This document shows positions 36,963-48,741 of a stretch of 64,000 nt of DNA, in pieces. The notes beneath the pieces were generated by a model, which made no database searches, had not been told where the DNA came from, and worked only from the letters and a program-made list of their open reading frames with translations. Position numbers and translations under genes: made by a program. Each line of letters starts with the position of its first letter. Position 1 is the stretch's first letter. The DNA is from Serinus canaria (lineage: Eukaryota > Chordata > Aves > Passeriformes > Fringillidae): contig NC_066316.1 of the NCBI RefSeq assembly GCF_022539315.1, positions 5,409,501 to 5,473,500 on the forward strand, given 5' to 3'.

Positions 36963-38248
36963 GTAAGAAGCTCCTGCATTTGTGTGTGGTGTTTGTTTGG
37001 ATGTGCTGGAAAGCACTGTGGGTGGATGTAGAGGTAGAAGTGTCTGTGAGAGCTTCCGTCAGCTGTCACTTGGCAGTGAGGCTCGTGGCCACATGTAAAA
37101 GAGATGGGAACAGGAAGCAGCAGGAACCTCTCAGGGTGCAGACTCACACATCTGCTGCAGCTCCTGTGTTGGCCCTGTGCTGCTGTTGCAGTAACAGGGG
37201 AGATGCAGCAATCTCCTCAGTCCCCAAAACATGGCTCACCCCCTGGAGAGATGGATTTCTGCTCGCTGTAGAGGAAGCTGAGGGTAGCTGGGCTGCTGGC
37301 AAGGAGCCTGAGTGAAGGTCAGAATGAGGACCCACTTGTGCCTCAAGCTGCTGAGCACTGCACTTGCAGGATGGAATCTTCTTTTAGCCTAGTGCTTCTT
37401 ACCATATCAAGTCTCTGGTCCTGAGCTGATCATGGTGTATCCCTGTCCTGCCTTTGAGTCACAGTTGCCATAGCTGGCAAGATTGGCTATGTTGCAGATG
37501 AGCTGGAATACTGTAGGGAATGGTCCTGCCCTTTGCAGTCTAGGTACAATTTTGGGAACTCCTGTTTAGGTCTCACTGAAATAGCATTTTGTAGTTTGTG
37601 TGAGGAAAAGACCTGAGCCTTACAGTAGTTTAGATGTCCTATGGACTTTCATAGTATGTAAAAGGCTGGACCTCTGGAGATCTCTGGTTCCAAAGATCTC
37701 TGCTCAGAGCGGGTCTTCCTCCAAGCCTGTGTCCAGCTGAGTTTTATTATCTATAAAGATGGACATCCCACAGACTTTTGAGTACCTGTTCCAATGTTTG
37801 ACCACCCCCCTCCACACACACACACTCTAGTAGGAAAAAAAAAGAGAAAATACACAATTTAGTGTACTGTCTGTTCTGAATTTCCCTTATTGGAAGTTGA
37901 GTCCATTGGCTTTTGTAATTCCCTTGTGAAGGGCCTGCCTCCATCTTTTCTGTACCCTCCCATTAGGTGATTGAAGGTGAATCAGATCTCTTTTTTGGAC
38001 TTGCATTTTATGGAGGTTTGTAAGAACTTGAGTAGGGAGCACATGTGGTCTGATCTGTTACTTAAACTCTCTTCATACTCCTGTGCCTGTCTCTGCCCTC
38101 CTATCTGCCATCACATCATTATCTTCTGAACAAGGAATGGCATGTTGGCATAACAGGCTGAGGTGTCCCTGGCATCTTGTTTGCACATGCTAACAAAATA
38201 ATAGCATTCTGAAATGTGATTGTTTCCCTTTGTTTTGTTGTTTGGCAG
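36963..38248 (+). other. SLC24A3: Intron 12
   Basis: 1.3 kb, including a diverged CR1 fragment with a short CA run inside it. The remainder is unremarkable. Confidence 0.75.
37648..37975 (-). mobile_element. Diverged CR1 LINE fragment, antisense
   Basis: Blocks recall the complement of the CR1 3' region: catagtatgtaaaaggctgg, cctctggagatctctggttc, ctgttccaatgtttgaccac, then gaatttcccttattgg and cctccatc...ccctcccat. Similarity is patchy, so this is an old copy. A short CACACACACACA run and an A-rich patch interrupt it. Boundaries are approximate. Confidence 0.7.
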
Positions 38249-38415
38249 CTGGCAAGATGGAAATGTTGAAGTGGGTCTTCACATGGCCCTTGAGTTTTGT
38301 CCTGTACTTCACAGTGCCCAACTGTAACAAACCCCACTTGGAAAAATGGTTCATGGTCACCTTTGCTTCTTCTACCCTGTGGATTGCAGCTTTTTCTTAC
38401 ATGATGGTGTGGATG
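38249..38415 (+). CDS. SLC24A3: SLC24A3 exon 13: two membrane helices after the loop
   Basis: The acceptor TTTGGCAG is followed by CT completing a split Thr (Ser in human, from memory) and 55 codons; the donor is GTATGTA. KWVFTWPLSFVLYFTVP is the first helix of the C-terminal bundle, NCNKPHLEKW a short connecting loop, and FMVTFASSTLWIAAFSYMMV the next helix. The NCNKP motif is typical of the NCKX2/3/4 group. Residues 356-411 of the fragment. Confidence 0.96.
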
Positions 38416-38554
38416 GTATGTACCAACTAACCCAGAAACCACTGGGAGAGGCAGCAGGAGGAGGGGGTTTGGCAGTCTAGAGAAATGCATAGGAAGTTCT
38501 ACACACCTGAATTTTCAGGTCAGAGACCCTAGGTTTGCTTCTATTTCTTTTGGA

Positions 38555-38586
38555 CTCTGAGTGTGGAGTCTTCTCCACACTCAGAG
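38555..38586. repeat. Perfect inverted repeat, 14-bp arms, 4-nt loop
   Basis: CTCTGAGTGTGGAG (38555-38568), TCTT, then the exact reverse complement (38573-38586). No flanking transposon signature. Confidence 0.93.
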
Positions 38587-38890
38587 AAGAAAATTAGAGG
38601 CCAGTAGCCATGGCCTTTGAGCTTGATTTAGGGCTGGCATTTCATCCAGATTCTTTACCTTGGGCAACAATTACAGCTGCAGCAGTGGAATGTCTCCTGG
38701 TCCTGCAGGGTAGTGTGAGGGGTGCTGAGTGACAGTCTGGCCACAGCAACTTTTCATTCTCTTGGAGCAAGTAAGCTCAAGAGACATGGAGTTGTGAATG
38801 ATAACCCTTTGAGCTTAGCATGAACAATAGCATGACATTCAGTCAAATCCCTGCAGAACTAAAGCCATAGGGTGGTTTTGTGTCTGCTTA

Positions 38891-38978
38891 GCTAGTATTG
38901 GTATATAATAATGTTTACATTATTACAACCTCATCCAAGCTAGTATTTGTATATAACAATGTCTACAAACCTCATCCA
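38891..38978 (+). repeat. Imperfect tandem duplication, two copies
   Basis: GCTAGTATTGGTATATAATA...CCTCATCCAA (38891-38938) is followed directly by GCTAGTATTTGTATATAACA...CCTCATCCAA (38939-38978). The copies differ by an internal deletion and a few substitutions, as in an old local duplication. Confidence 0.85.
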
Positions 38979-39286
38979 AGATCAGGAGGCAGTTACCCAG
39001 GGTAGTGAGCCACCATATAGTCTCTTTTCCAGATTAGTATCAGGAAAACTGTGGATGAAATGTATGGAACAACTAACCTGAGAGGGTACACAGCAGGTGA
39101 GTGCTATCCCCTGCCAGTTGATGAATATACCAAAAATGCCTGTCATTGCCTCTATTTGAAGGAAGTGTGAGTTTGCACTGAGAGAGATACCCTCTGTCTC
39201 ACAGTATCTTGCAGGTTTGGGCCAAGTTGGTGTCAGGTCTTAATTCTTGTAAACAGCTTGACAGTTTTATTTCATACTCTCCTTAG

Positions 39287-39401
39287 GTGACCATCATTGG
39301 GTACACACTGGGAATTCCAGACGTGATCATGGGCATCACTTTCTTGGCAGCAGGAACCAGTGTGCCAGACTGCATGGCCAGCCTTATCGTGGCCAGGCAA
39401 G
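39287..39401 (+). CDS. SLC24A3: SLC24A3 exon 14: first half of alpha-2 repeat
   Basis: The acceptor CTCCTTAG precedes 38 codons and a final G; the donor is GTGGGTC. The exon encodes [20 protein letters not shown] and then [35 protein letters not shown] is the alpha-2 signature; the Asp of VPDC pairs functionally with the Glu of APEL in exon 5 as a cation ligand (NCKX2 mutagenesis, family knowledge). Both are present. Residues 412-449, with a third of 450. Confidence 0.96.
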
Positions 39402-40255
39402 GTGGGTCATTGCAGGGATGGCATCCTGCTGTAGAACTCTGTCCTGACATTCTGCTCCTCCTCAGGTAGCACAGATGTTTCCTCAACAGGAGAATATCCA
39501 GAGCTCTTTCCACAAGCGTGGAATTTAAAACAAGAGCAAAGAAGGAAATAAGTTGTGCTGCTATTGCAAAGCAGTTAACAGGTTCTCAACAGAAGTGTGG
39601 AACAAGTTCTGGCAGTATTGTCAACTTCAAGCCTTCCTCAGTAACCACAGTAATTTTCTTAATTTGAATATCAGTGGTATAGAACTATTTAATGCCATAA
39701 GAATCTTTCAGGTCACCTTCCAGCTTTTCTTCACAGTCATAAGGACTGGAAGATACTACTCTTTTTAAGGAAAGCAGCTCCCCCATATTTGTGGCCCTTG
39801 CAGCAGGTGTGTAAAGAGGAAAAGCAAGTAGCCAGTACTGCTTTGGGGAGCAAAACCAGTGGCTTGTCACTGAAATAAGCAGCTGCTGAAGAGACCACTC
39901 AAGGACCTTTTGCAATTAATCCAGTACAGAAGCTCATGTGTCATGGTCACGGTAAAGGGTCAAAAGTCCCCCTGAGTATGGCACCGGGGGGCTGGCAGGT
40001 CACAGCCAGCACAGCAGGTCCCCTCAGCAGCAGAGGATTAGTGGAGGAGAATTCTCAGATGATCCTGGAAGGTGGATTAAGCCCCTTTAAGCCTGCTGGC
40101 CTTTTATGATGGGGGGGCAAAGGGAAGGGAGGGAATGAGGGGCATCCTCCACAAATCTTGGCCCTAATCGGAGGAAATTGCTTGGATGACCACAGATTAA
40201 AACTGCAGGACTTTTCTGAGACATGTCTGAGTGTTTGTGGTTTCCATTCCTGCAG
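39402..40255 (+). other. SLC24A3: Intron 14
   Basis: 0.85 kb. Bases 39939-40194 have TG...CA ends and a compact promoter-like patch that faintly recall a solitary LTR (see findings), but I cannot confirm it. Nothing else recognised. Confidence 0.65.
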
Positions 40256-40368
40256 GTATGGGGGATATGGCCGTGTCCAACTCCATTGGAAGCAATGTTT
40301 TTGATATTTTAATTGGCCTAGGCCTTCCGTGGGCTTTGCAGACCTTAGCAGTGAATTATGGATCATAT
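40256..40368 (+). CDS. SLC24A3: SLC24A3 exon 15: second half of alpha-2 repeat
   Basis: The acceptor CCTGCAG is followed by GT completing Gly, then 37 codons ending in phase 0 before GTAAGTC. The product is MGDMAVSNSIGSNVFDILIG and LGLPWALQTLAVNYGSY. The Asp in SNVFDI corresponds to NCKX2 Asp575, which is needed for potassium dependence; the potassium-independent NCX relatives lack an acidic residue there. Its presence supports a true potassium-dependent exchanger. Residues 450-487 of the fragment. Confidence 0.96.
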
Positions 40369-43300
40369 GTAAGTCCTACATTTGTTCACATCATTGTTAC
40401 TTATTATTTATTTACTTATTTACTTCTAATAAGCCAGATCTGTCTAGGAAGAAAAAAGTCCAAAATTCTATGGATTTTATTTGAAAAAACAAGTAGTTTT
40501 CTCTGTTGTGATATGGGAGAAGTAAAAATTAATTGTCACTGGACATTTCCCATTCTTTTGAGGACAAATACTTCCATTTCTTCCTTGAAGACAGAAGTCT
40601 GTGTTGAAGTAAGCTAGCTTACTAGAGTGCACTGGATGTTCATAGTCTTGAATATATTCCAAGTAAGAATGACCCTGTTTTTAATAAGGCAGAGGGGATA
40701 AACACACAGGTGAAATATAAAATGTAAATGAGATCTCTAGGGCTTTCATTAAGAAAAATTCTGGTGTTACTAAACTGTTAACACACTGCAAAGTGAAGGA
40801 AGCTGTTAAATAATTGGATGTTTCAGAGCGTGACCATCAGCAGGAAGCTCTGCAGAGCTTTCCTGTTTAAGACAAAACTACCAAACACCAATGAACTTAT
40901 CCTTTACTTCCCAAATGATAAAAGAGCCAACCTCTGCCCCAGAGTTGCTGCAAGGTTCCTTCTGAGATATAAAAGCAGGAGGTGCCACAGAGTTCTGGAG
41001 AGGAGTCGCTGTGGCAATTGCTGGACACCACTCAGACAGCAGTGTAGGGCAGAGAGAAGCCTGTTGGTTATAGTCACTGAGTGAATGCAAAGTTAAAAGG
41101 CAGGAGAATGACAGAAATGATGAGCTTGACAAGTACCTCTGGAGACTGTCTAGTCCCCAGCCTTGTGCTCAAAGCTGGGTCAGCTAGAGCAGAATGCTTA
41201 GGACCTTGTCCTGTTGGATCTTGAGTACCTCCAAGGATGGAGTCTGCACAGCCACTCTCAGCAGTCTTTGTTTTTTAACCACTCTCAACAGAATCATTCT
41301 TATATTATAATGGGATTTCTGTATTTAAAATAGTGTGGTTCCTCTTGTCCTTTCAATGGATATCACTCAGAAGAGTCTGGCTGCACCTTTTCTGTGTTCT
41401 CCCATCAGCTGTTTATGCACATGGGTAAGATCCCCCTGAATCTTCTCTTCTCTAGGCTGACAGTCACAGCTCTTTCAGCTTCTCTGTATGCCAGATGCTG
41501 CCATCCCTAAAATCTTCCTTGTGGTCCTTCACTGGACTTGCTCCAAGAAGTCCATATCTTCCTTGAGGAGCCCAGAACTGGGCCAAGCACTCCAGATGTG
41601 AGCAGAGAAGGATCATCTTCCTCTCCCTACTGGCAGCACTTCTCCTGATGTTGTCCAGGATGCTCTTGATGCTCCATGTCACAGGGGTTGACTTCAGCTT
41701 GGTGTCCACCAGAATCAACAGGTCTTTCTTGGCCATGCTGCTTTCCAGCTGGTCAGCCCCATGCTGATCTGTGGAGTTATTCCTTCCCAAGTGCGGGGCT
41801 TTTCATTTCCCTTTGTGGATATTAATGAGTTTGCTGCCTGCAGATTTTTCCAGCCTGTCCAGCTCCCTCTGTAAGGCAGCACAGTCCTCCAGAGCATGAG
41901 CCACCTTCCTTGGTTTTGTATGGGGTGTGAACTTGCTGTCCTGCTCTCTCCCCATCATCCAGCTCATTAAAAAAGCAGTCCTGACCCCTGGGTAAGGCCC
42001 TAGTGACTGGCCCCCAGCTGGGCTTGGAGCACAGTGCTTTGCCTGCTTATCAGGCCATTCCACTGGCCACTTCTCTAGGCTGTTCTTCCTCTGTTTGTCT
42101 CTGAGGATGTCTGAGATAATGCCAGAAGCCCTGCTAAAGTCAACATAAACAGTGTCTGTTGTGCTCCCCTCACCCAGCAAGTCCCCCTCATCCTACAAGG
42201 CTGTCAGGCAGGGTCAGCGGGATTTCCCATCCATAAATTAACATGTCTGTCCTTTGTGTATTCAGAAGTGGTTCCCATGATCATGTGCTCTGTCATCTTC
42301 CCAGGGATCAAGGTCAGGCTGACCAGCCTTTAGTTCCTCAGATCTTCCCCCTTCTTGAATCTAGGAGTGCTACAAGGAAGCACTGCTGTAGGAATAAAAT
42401 CCCTTTCTTTAATGAGCAATTTATCTGTAGCCCATCTATATTTTTGTGAAAAAGTATGAAAACAAGTGGCTGAACAGAAGCAGCCAGCTTTCACAGAGGC
42501 ATAACAGTATCACTACTGTTTTGCATACCCAAAATGTCCATTGCACTGAGTGATCACATGGTTAGAAAAGGCAGTCTTGGAAGCTGCCCCACAATTAGCA
42601 AAAGAGAGTTTCCTCAGTTTTCACTTGCTGTTCCTGGATTTCTCGCCAAATTCTTGGGTAATTGGACTTTAAAACAAAGCAAGCCCCCCTTCACCACCCT
42701 GTTATTAGTAATTAATTTTTGAATTATTACTACATTGCTAGCAAAGGCTGGCATTAGCTGGGTCAGGTGTACCTTGGTGACAGTGCCCAGAGCTCCAAGA
42801 TGCTGGTTGTTATTCCAGGAGTGTGGCCATCACCCCGGCACCCAAGTCAGAGGGGGGAGCTCCAGTTCCTGAGGTCTGTCAGGCTGAGCCTTGGGCTGCT
42901 TGCCTTGCAGGCCCTGCTAACTGCCCTGGGGCTTGTGAGCTCAGGCAGCCTGGTTGTCCACTGAATATCACTGGGGGTCAGAAGTACAAGGTGGTTTCTG
43001 GGCTAAGAGTACAGGATTTAGTACTGCTCCTTTGGTGTTTGGCAGGACCCAAACATGTCTCTGTAGTGTCCCCTCCAACAGGGGAATTCCTCAAAGCAGT
43101 CTTTATAAGAGGCTTCACATGGAATTGGGACTTGTTGTTTAAACAAGCTTACTCCATGGGATAGAGTCTGAGTGGGGAAAAGGCAGCTTTGTGATCTTAC
43201 AGAATGAGTCAGGAAAAGAGCAAGAGAGGGACCTGTCAGAGAGACAAATGGGCTTGCTGGAGTCACAGTAGGTGAATGCCAGAACTGGAAATAAGCTGTG

Positions 43301-46300
43301 AATCCCTGGAGACACCTCCTGGTGCTGGGTTGCTAAATCCCATTTTGATTGAGTGCCTGTCTTCTGACTGCTGCTTCTCTAGCCCCATTGTCAGTTTATG
43401 CTTCAGCTCAGTATTTATTCTATTCTGCCTTCCTTATTACAGGAAGGGAGAGGAAAACCATCTTATGATTCTCAGGCTGCATCTTGGAAGCATCTGTCCC
43501 CTGGTCTAGAGAAGGAGATTTTCCTTCTGGCTTCCTGCTTTAAATGAAACATCTTCCCCTAGGATGTGATTACACTGCAAGTGCCTCACCCTTTGCCTTC
43601 AGCTCAAGTGTCAGTTCCAGAATTCCTGGCTTAGACCAATCCACTGACCCTTTTTCCATGAAAAGGCAGATCTATTCAGGATTAAACTTTCCACATCAGA
43701 TCCCTTCTTTTTTTACAATGCCAAGTCTTTAACCCAACCATATGTTTATTATTTCAAGGGTCCTTGTTTCTGAGCTCTCATTAATGTCCAGGTACTAACT
43801 CTGCCTTCCTCTGCTTCCCACTGGAGCTTTCACCTCTGCTCCTCACTTGGCCACCCTCTTGCAGCAGCTCCCACCTTCTGTTATGTACACAGCTAATCTG
43901 GCAGGCCAGCAGGGCTTTTGGAGGAAAAGCAGCATCCCTCTGGACCTTGATAGTCCTTTGACATATTCACTCTCTCCTTTCTTCCAGCACTGAGTCTTGG
44001 ACACGTTGCTGACTCTCTAATCCAGTAAGCATCCTTCCCCAGTGCACCTGGCATATGCAGAGTGGAAAAATGTTTGCTCCTTATCTTCCAGCCAGTTGCT
44101 TTCCTCTGGAATATATTTTTTTTTTTTTGCACGTAAACCAGACACCTTCCAGCAGTATCTCAGAGAACAGGAGTTTTAGCCTAAGGATAAAGAGCCAGGT
44201 TGATTTGATCACGTCAGCATTTGGGAGTATAATCACGTCAGTCCAATTTGCTCCTTTGCCTGATAACTTCAGGCAGTTTCAGCAAAATTTGACAGTACAT
44301 TAGAAGTCTGAAAGACCTGATATTCCTTCCACGCAAACAAGCAGCTTGAGACAGCAGGAATAATCCCAGTGCAATCATATTTAGGCATCAGAGGATCCAG
44401 AGGGAAGCAAATGCTTGCAAAGCACAGATGGATGTGGGAAGCCTCACTGCTTTGCTCCTCGCTGACCAGTTGATTTTCACTGGTTGATTTTCACTTGGTT
44501 TCACTAGTTAAATTCCAAGGCACTAGGGTGAATGGTGCATTAGGACAAAGCTGGCTCCCTGGCTTTGTGGCAGAGAGGTTATTGGGATGATTATGCTGTA
44601 GTAGAACAAAAGTGTCCCTGCCAATCCTCCTGTCATTACAGGAGTTCTCTCCAGCTATAGCTTCTGCATCTCCTGCTTGACACTCTGAGTGGCCCTGTGC
44701 AGCACTCCAGGTGTGTTCCCTCTGCAAAATGAATTTTGTGATATGGTGCAAAACAGGGACACTTTCTTAGGAGTCTAAAAACAGGTTTAGGAAGGAAATT
44801 CCTTTTAAGCATGCAGCAATGCATCAATGTTTGAAGTTCCAGTTTGCTTAGACTGCTGTCTCATGGCAAGACCTCAGGAATGCAGGATTTAGACTGAATT
44901 TCCACTGCTAGGCAGAGACACTGAAGGAGAAGGATACCCAGACATACAGACCTGCAGCTTTTTCAGCTGAGGGACTGGAAACAAAGCATAGTCCTTCTGA
45001 AATTCCTTACTGGGGTAATTTCTGTCATATTAAGGCCCTGAAGCAAAACCAGTGTGGGTTTTGGCAATAACTCCTTGTTTTCCCTTAAGCAGCTGCCAGA
45101 AAAGAACTTAAGAATAGAATAACTTTTATATCCATTGTTTTTCCTCTGCTGTTTGGCTTCATCCTTGGTTACCACAGCAGCATGGGAATGGCTGGAGCTG
45201 GTGGCAGCCTCTTTGCATTTGCTGCACAAGCAGCAGGGAGGTGGCCCCCCTCAAACTCTGACAGAGGAGGCTGTGAATGTGCAAACCTTCTGTGCATGAT
45301 CAGCCAGAACAGCATTCTTCTGCCTGCCTTCAGCCCCTACACACAGGCCAGTCCTCAAAGGGGAGTTTGGGAATATTGATTTTTCCTCCTTGCAGTGTGA
45401 GGGAGTGCTTCTCCTGCAGCTTGTTTTCTCTTGGGGAAGAGGCATTTCCTATTCTTAAATGAGCAGGGGACTGGACTTTTCTTTATGCAATTAAAAGAAT
45501 TCCAGCTGAGACTCTTTTTCCAGTCTTTGCCAAAATCTGAAATTATCTCCTCCCTTACTGTGAGTTTTGAATGTTTTGCTGCCCTTGTTTTCCCTGAACC
45601 TGCACATTTTCACATTTCCCAAAGAAATGTATTCTGTTGCCTCTTGCAGGAAATGCCACTCATCTCATGAGAGGGCTGCTTGACTATTTCTGCCCTAATT
45701 TGACAGATCAAGGACACATTTTTCTTAAGCTTCTGTTTCAAATTTCAGAATCTTCTGGGCTTCTGTGCTCATAATTAAAAGTCATGATAAGAAATGGGGT
45801 AGGCTGGTGATTACCACAGGAGTGGAATCAGTTAAATCTGTATTTCCAGAGCTGTAGACTCGTGGGAAATTTGTGAAACAGCAGCGGGTAGTCCAGAGTC
45901 AAATTTAGGAAAAGAAAGGGTTTGTCAGGAAGCTCATTTGGCTGAACTAGATGCACATTACAGCTGGAATTTCTGGGAGAAAAAGTGCAACTGTTTGAGT
46001 AAAAAAAACCAAAACTGGTGGGCTCAAAGTACTGGAAAAAGTGTGAAGAATTCCAGATGCTTCTACTGAGGCTCAGGAGGTGATGGATGCATGGCACCTC
46101 CCTGCCATGGAGCAGGTAGAAAAGGGATAGAAAAGGACAGAAACCACATGTGAAAAGGGCTATAAAACAATTGCTGAGCAAATAGGAAATAACAGGAGGA
46201 CAGCTGGAACAAGTGGACATTGATGAAGGCCTGCTCCTGTGAGGGAAACTTGGTGCTCACCCTGCAGAAGGAGTTGCCACATTTGCTTGGCCCACATAGG

Positions 46301-48675
46301 AACAGCATGATGTGTGTGGCTCTTAAGCTGCTGTAAATAATTAGCATGCATTTCTGCTCTTGAATTATCCCTAATGGCATCCTTTAGTCCCCTAAATGAC
46401 CTCCAAGGAAGAGCCTTGCAGATAGTCTGAAGAAAGCAGCACCAAACATCTCCTTTTTTGAAGCATTGTCCTCAGCAAATTAGACACAGAGGCCTTTGGA
46501 ATGCTCTGCTGGTTTTATGGAGCATGAAGTTGTAACTGAGGAGCAGTGTTAAGGTTAAATTTTTGCACTTTAGGTTAAATTCAGACATTTTCCATGGTAA
46601 AATAATTCCATCTTCTTAATTTGCTTCCTTTTCCTGTAGATCCCTTTCCAATTGATACATTTTATACTGGCAGTTTTTAAAAATATTTGCACTAGTCAAA
46701 CAAAATTCCTGACCAAAATCCAGACAGGAATTTATTGTAAAATATTACCTCTTTCCTAGCCAGCTGCTGTTCATTTGGGATATAGCAGGGAAGGCAGCTT
46801 TAAATGTGTATTTTAGTTTCAGTACACAGGGTTAGTGTAGGGCTTTTTAGAACTTGATAATAATGGAAATGCAAGTTAACTGTTACATGTGGGCAATCCT
46901 GATGGGTGGGAGCAAGAGGAGTGGATGCCCAGGAATGACTGAAGCCAAGCAGGCTGGTCCATCTCTGACGTTTACATTAGCAGTGGGATCATGACATTTT
47001 TCATCTTCAGTTATGCAGACAGTCCCAAAATCAGTCTTAATGCCCTGAAGCAATCCAAATCCTCCCTTTTTTTGAGCAGTCTAATGAGAATATTGTATTT
47101 AACATGGAATGGCCATAAGGATGTAATGGTCCTGCTGTCCCTTACAGCACATTCATCCTAAAGAAATCTTCCAGAACCTTCCAGACAAAGTGATCATCGT
47201 GGTTGTAGCCTTTATTATGGTGTCAGCAATCAGTAGGGAAGGGAAGTGTGCCATTTGTGTGAGCTGGCATTTGAACATGTGTAAAGGGAACAGCACAGCT
47301 CAGGCAGCACGGATTGGCTTAGAGGATTCGGGGTGTGCAGAGAGCAGGGAGTTCCCAATTTTCAGGACTGATCATCCTTTTTGACTCTTCAGGTCAGACT
47401 TTCCCCTCAGCGGTCCCTGGGGAGTGAACCTAAATCATTACTCTGGGTTTAGGAGCAATAGTGGGGTGAAAAGGATTTCCTGGCTGGGGTGCAGAATGAT
47501 ACAAGTGTATTTGTATTCCTGCAGTCTTAAAATTGTAGTGCTGCTTGACACATTAGCAATCCTCCCTTCACTTGCAAATGGGATTCTTTATAATCTAACT
47601 GGAAGGATGGGAGCACTGAGAAGCCAACCTTTCCTAGAAGGGTGTCCCCTCCTGGAGAAGTGCCTTGGGAGACTCCACTGAGTGCTGCCCTGATGATGCT
47701 GCAGGTGATGCTGTTTGGTGTCATATAACAATGCCCAAAAGGAGAATCATTAAGTTCCCCAAGAGAAGGATGAGAAACCAAGGAGAAGTGTGATCCTAGC
47801 TGAGGAACAGGATTGGAGAGATGGCTTACTCCTTGTAGCCTTCCTTTGTAACATTAGGTTTATGTCTCACAAAAATCACGTTTTAAAAAGTATTTGGGCC
47901 TTAAAGATGCAGGTGCCTTCCTTAGGTTAGGCTCAAAGCCTCTAAAAGTGGCACTTTCATGGCTTCCCAGCTTTATGGACCTGCATGTGGAACTGAGAAC
48001 CTCAGTTCTTCTCTTGGACAGTGACTGTAACTGGGGCTCTGCCATGAAGACAGCTTGCCCCAGAGCCTGTGATGTGCCTGCTGCACAGCCCTGCAGGCAG
48101 GAAGTTGTGTCCTTGTCTGATCTGCCTCAGTGCTAAATCATGTCCAGCCTATGTTAGTGTGCCATGATGCATTGATAGACAATTTTTCAACACCTCAGGC
48201 TCTGGTTTTGAGACTACAGACTTGTTCCCTTCACCAAGAGGAGTAAGATTAGGGAAGAAATAAGGTGAGAGTGGAGAAGCAATCAGGCACTTGTATGTGT
48301 CCTTGTTTATTTTCCCCCACTGTGAAGCATTAATTGGTGACTGAATGCAAAATTTCCTTTCCCCTGTTTGTTCTTCCAGGTTCATATAGGAGTTAGAAAA
48401 TGTCATGAGGTAGTAGTACGAGGGATGGCAAAGCTCAGGTGGAAGTGGAACTCTGTGAAATGTTGTCAGGTCCTAAGGATGCTCCTCTAATAACACTCCT
48501 CCTTTGGCAAAATAGGGAGTAGGCAAAGTTATCTGCCATGTAATGGTCTGACTTGGCCTTTACAGCTTGCAAGCCACTGTTGAGCAGCTCAGCAGTTTAG
48601 GATTATGGAAATAGAAGCAGAGAGGAATATTGTGTGAAATTGTGAGATGGTTTGATAAACTTCCTTCTTTTACAG
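40369..48675 (+). other. SLC24A3: Intron 15
   Basis: 8.3 kb. It holds a long CR1 fragment (41129-42372), a pair of identical CRE-like sites (44208-44217, 44232-44241) and a possible 111-nt in-frame cassette exon (47148-47258). The remainder shows no recognisable gene or repeat. Confidence 0.7.
41129..42372 (-). mobile_element. CR1 LINE fragment, 1.2 kb, antisense
   Basis: The + strand follows the complement of the long non-coding and distal coding part of a CR1 element: tagtccccagcc...ctcaaagctgggtcagctag, aagatccccctgaatcttct, gagcccagaactgggccaag, acttcagcttggtgtccacc, then gccagaagccctgctaaagt, cttcccagggatcaaggtca and ggctgaccagcctttagttc. The order agrees with an almost continuous element pointing left. 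Small gaps and many substitutions show that it is inactive. Confidence 0.88.
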
Positions 48676-48741
48676 ATTCGGTTAAACAGCAGAGGACTTA
48701 TATATTCTGTTGGTCTCCTGCTGGCATCAGTTTTTGTCACA
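48676..48741 (+). CDS. SLC24A3: SLC24A3 exon 16: penultimate coding exon
   Basis: After an 8.3-kb intron, TTTTACAG leads into 22 codons in phase 0 at both ends; the donor is GTATGTA. The peptide IRLNSRGLIYSVGLLLASVF plus VT is a short loop followed by a membrane helix, and joins directly to the YGSY of exon 15 as in other NCKX proteins. Residues 488-509 of the fragment. Confidence 0.95.

Larger units (their letters stand above)
38416..39286 (+). other. SLC24A3: Intron 13
   Basis: 0.9 kb containing a perfect 14-bp-arm hairpin (38555-38586) and an imperfect tandem duplication (38891-38978). Confidence 0.75.

Noticed and set aside
36728..37147. Minus-strand frame with a long hydrophobic Val/Ile run opposite exon 12
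   Set aside because: It is the antisense of the Asp/Glu codon run (GAT/GAC read as ATC/GTC), not a membrane protein.
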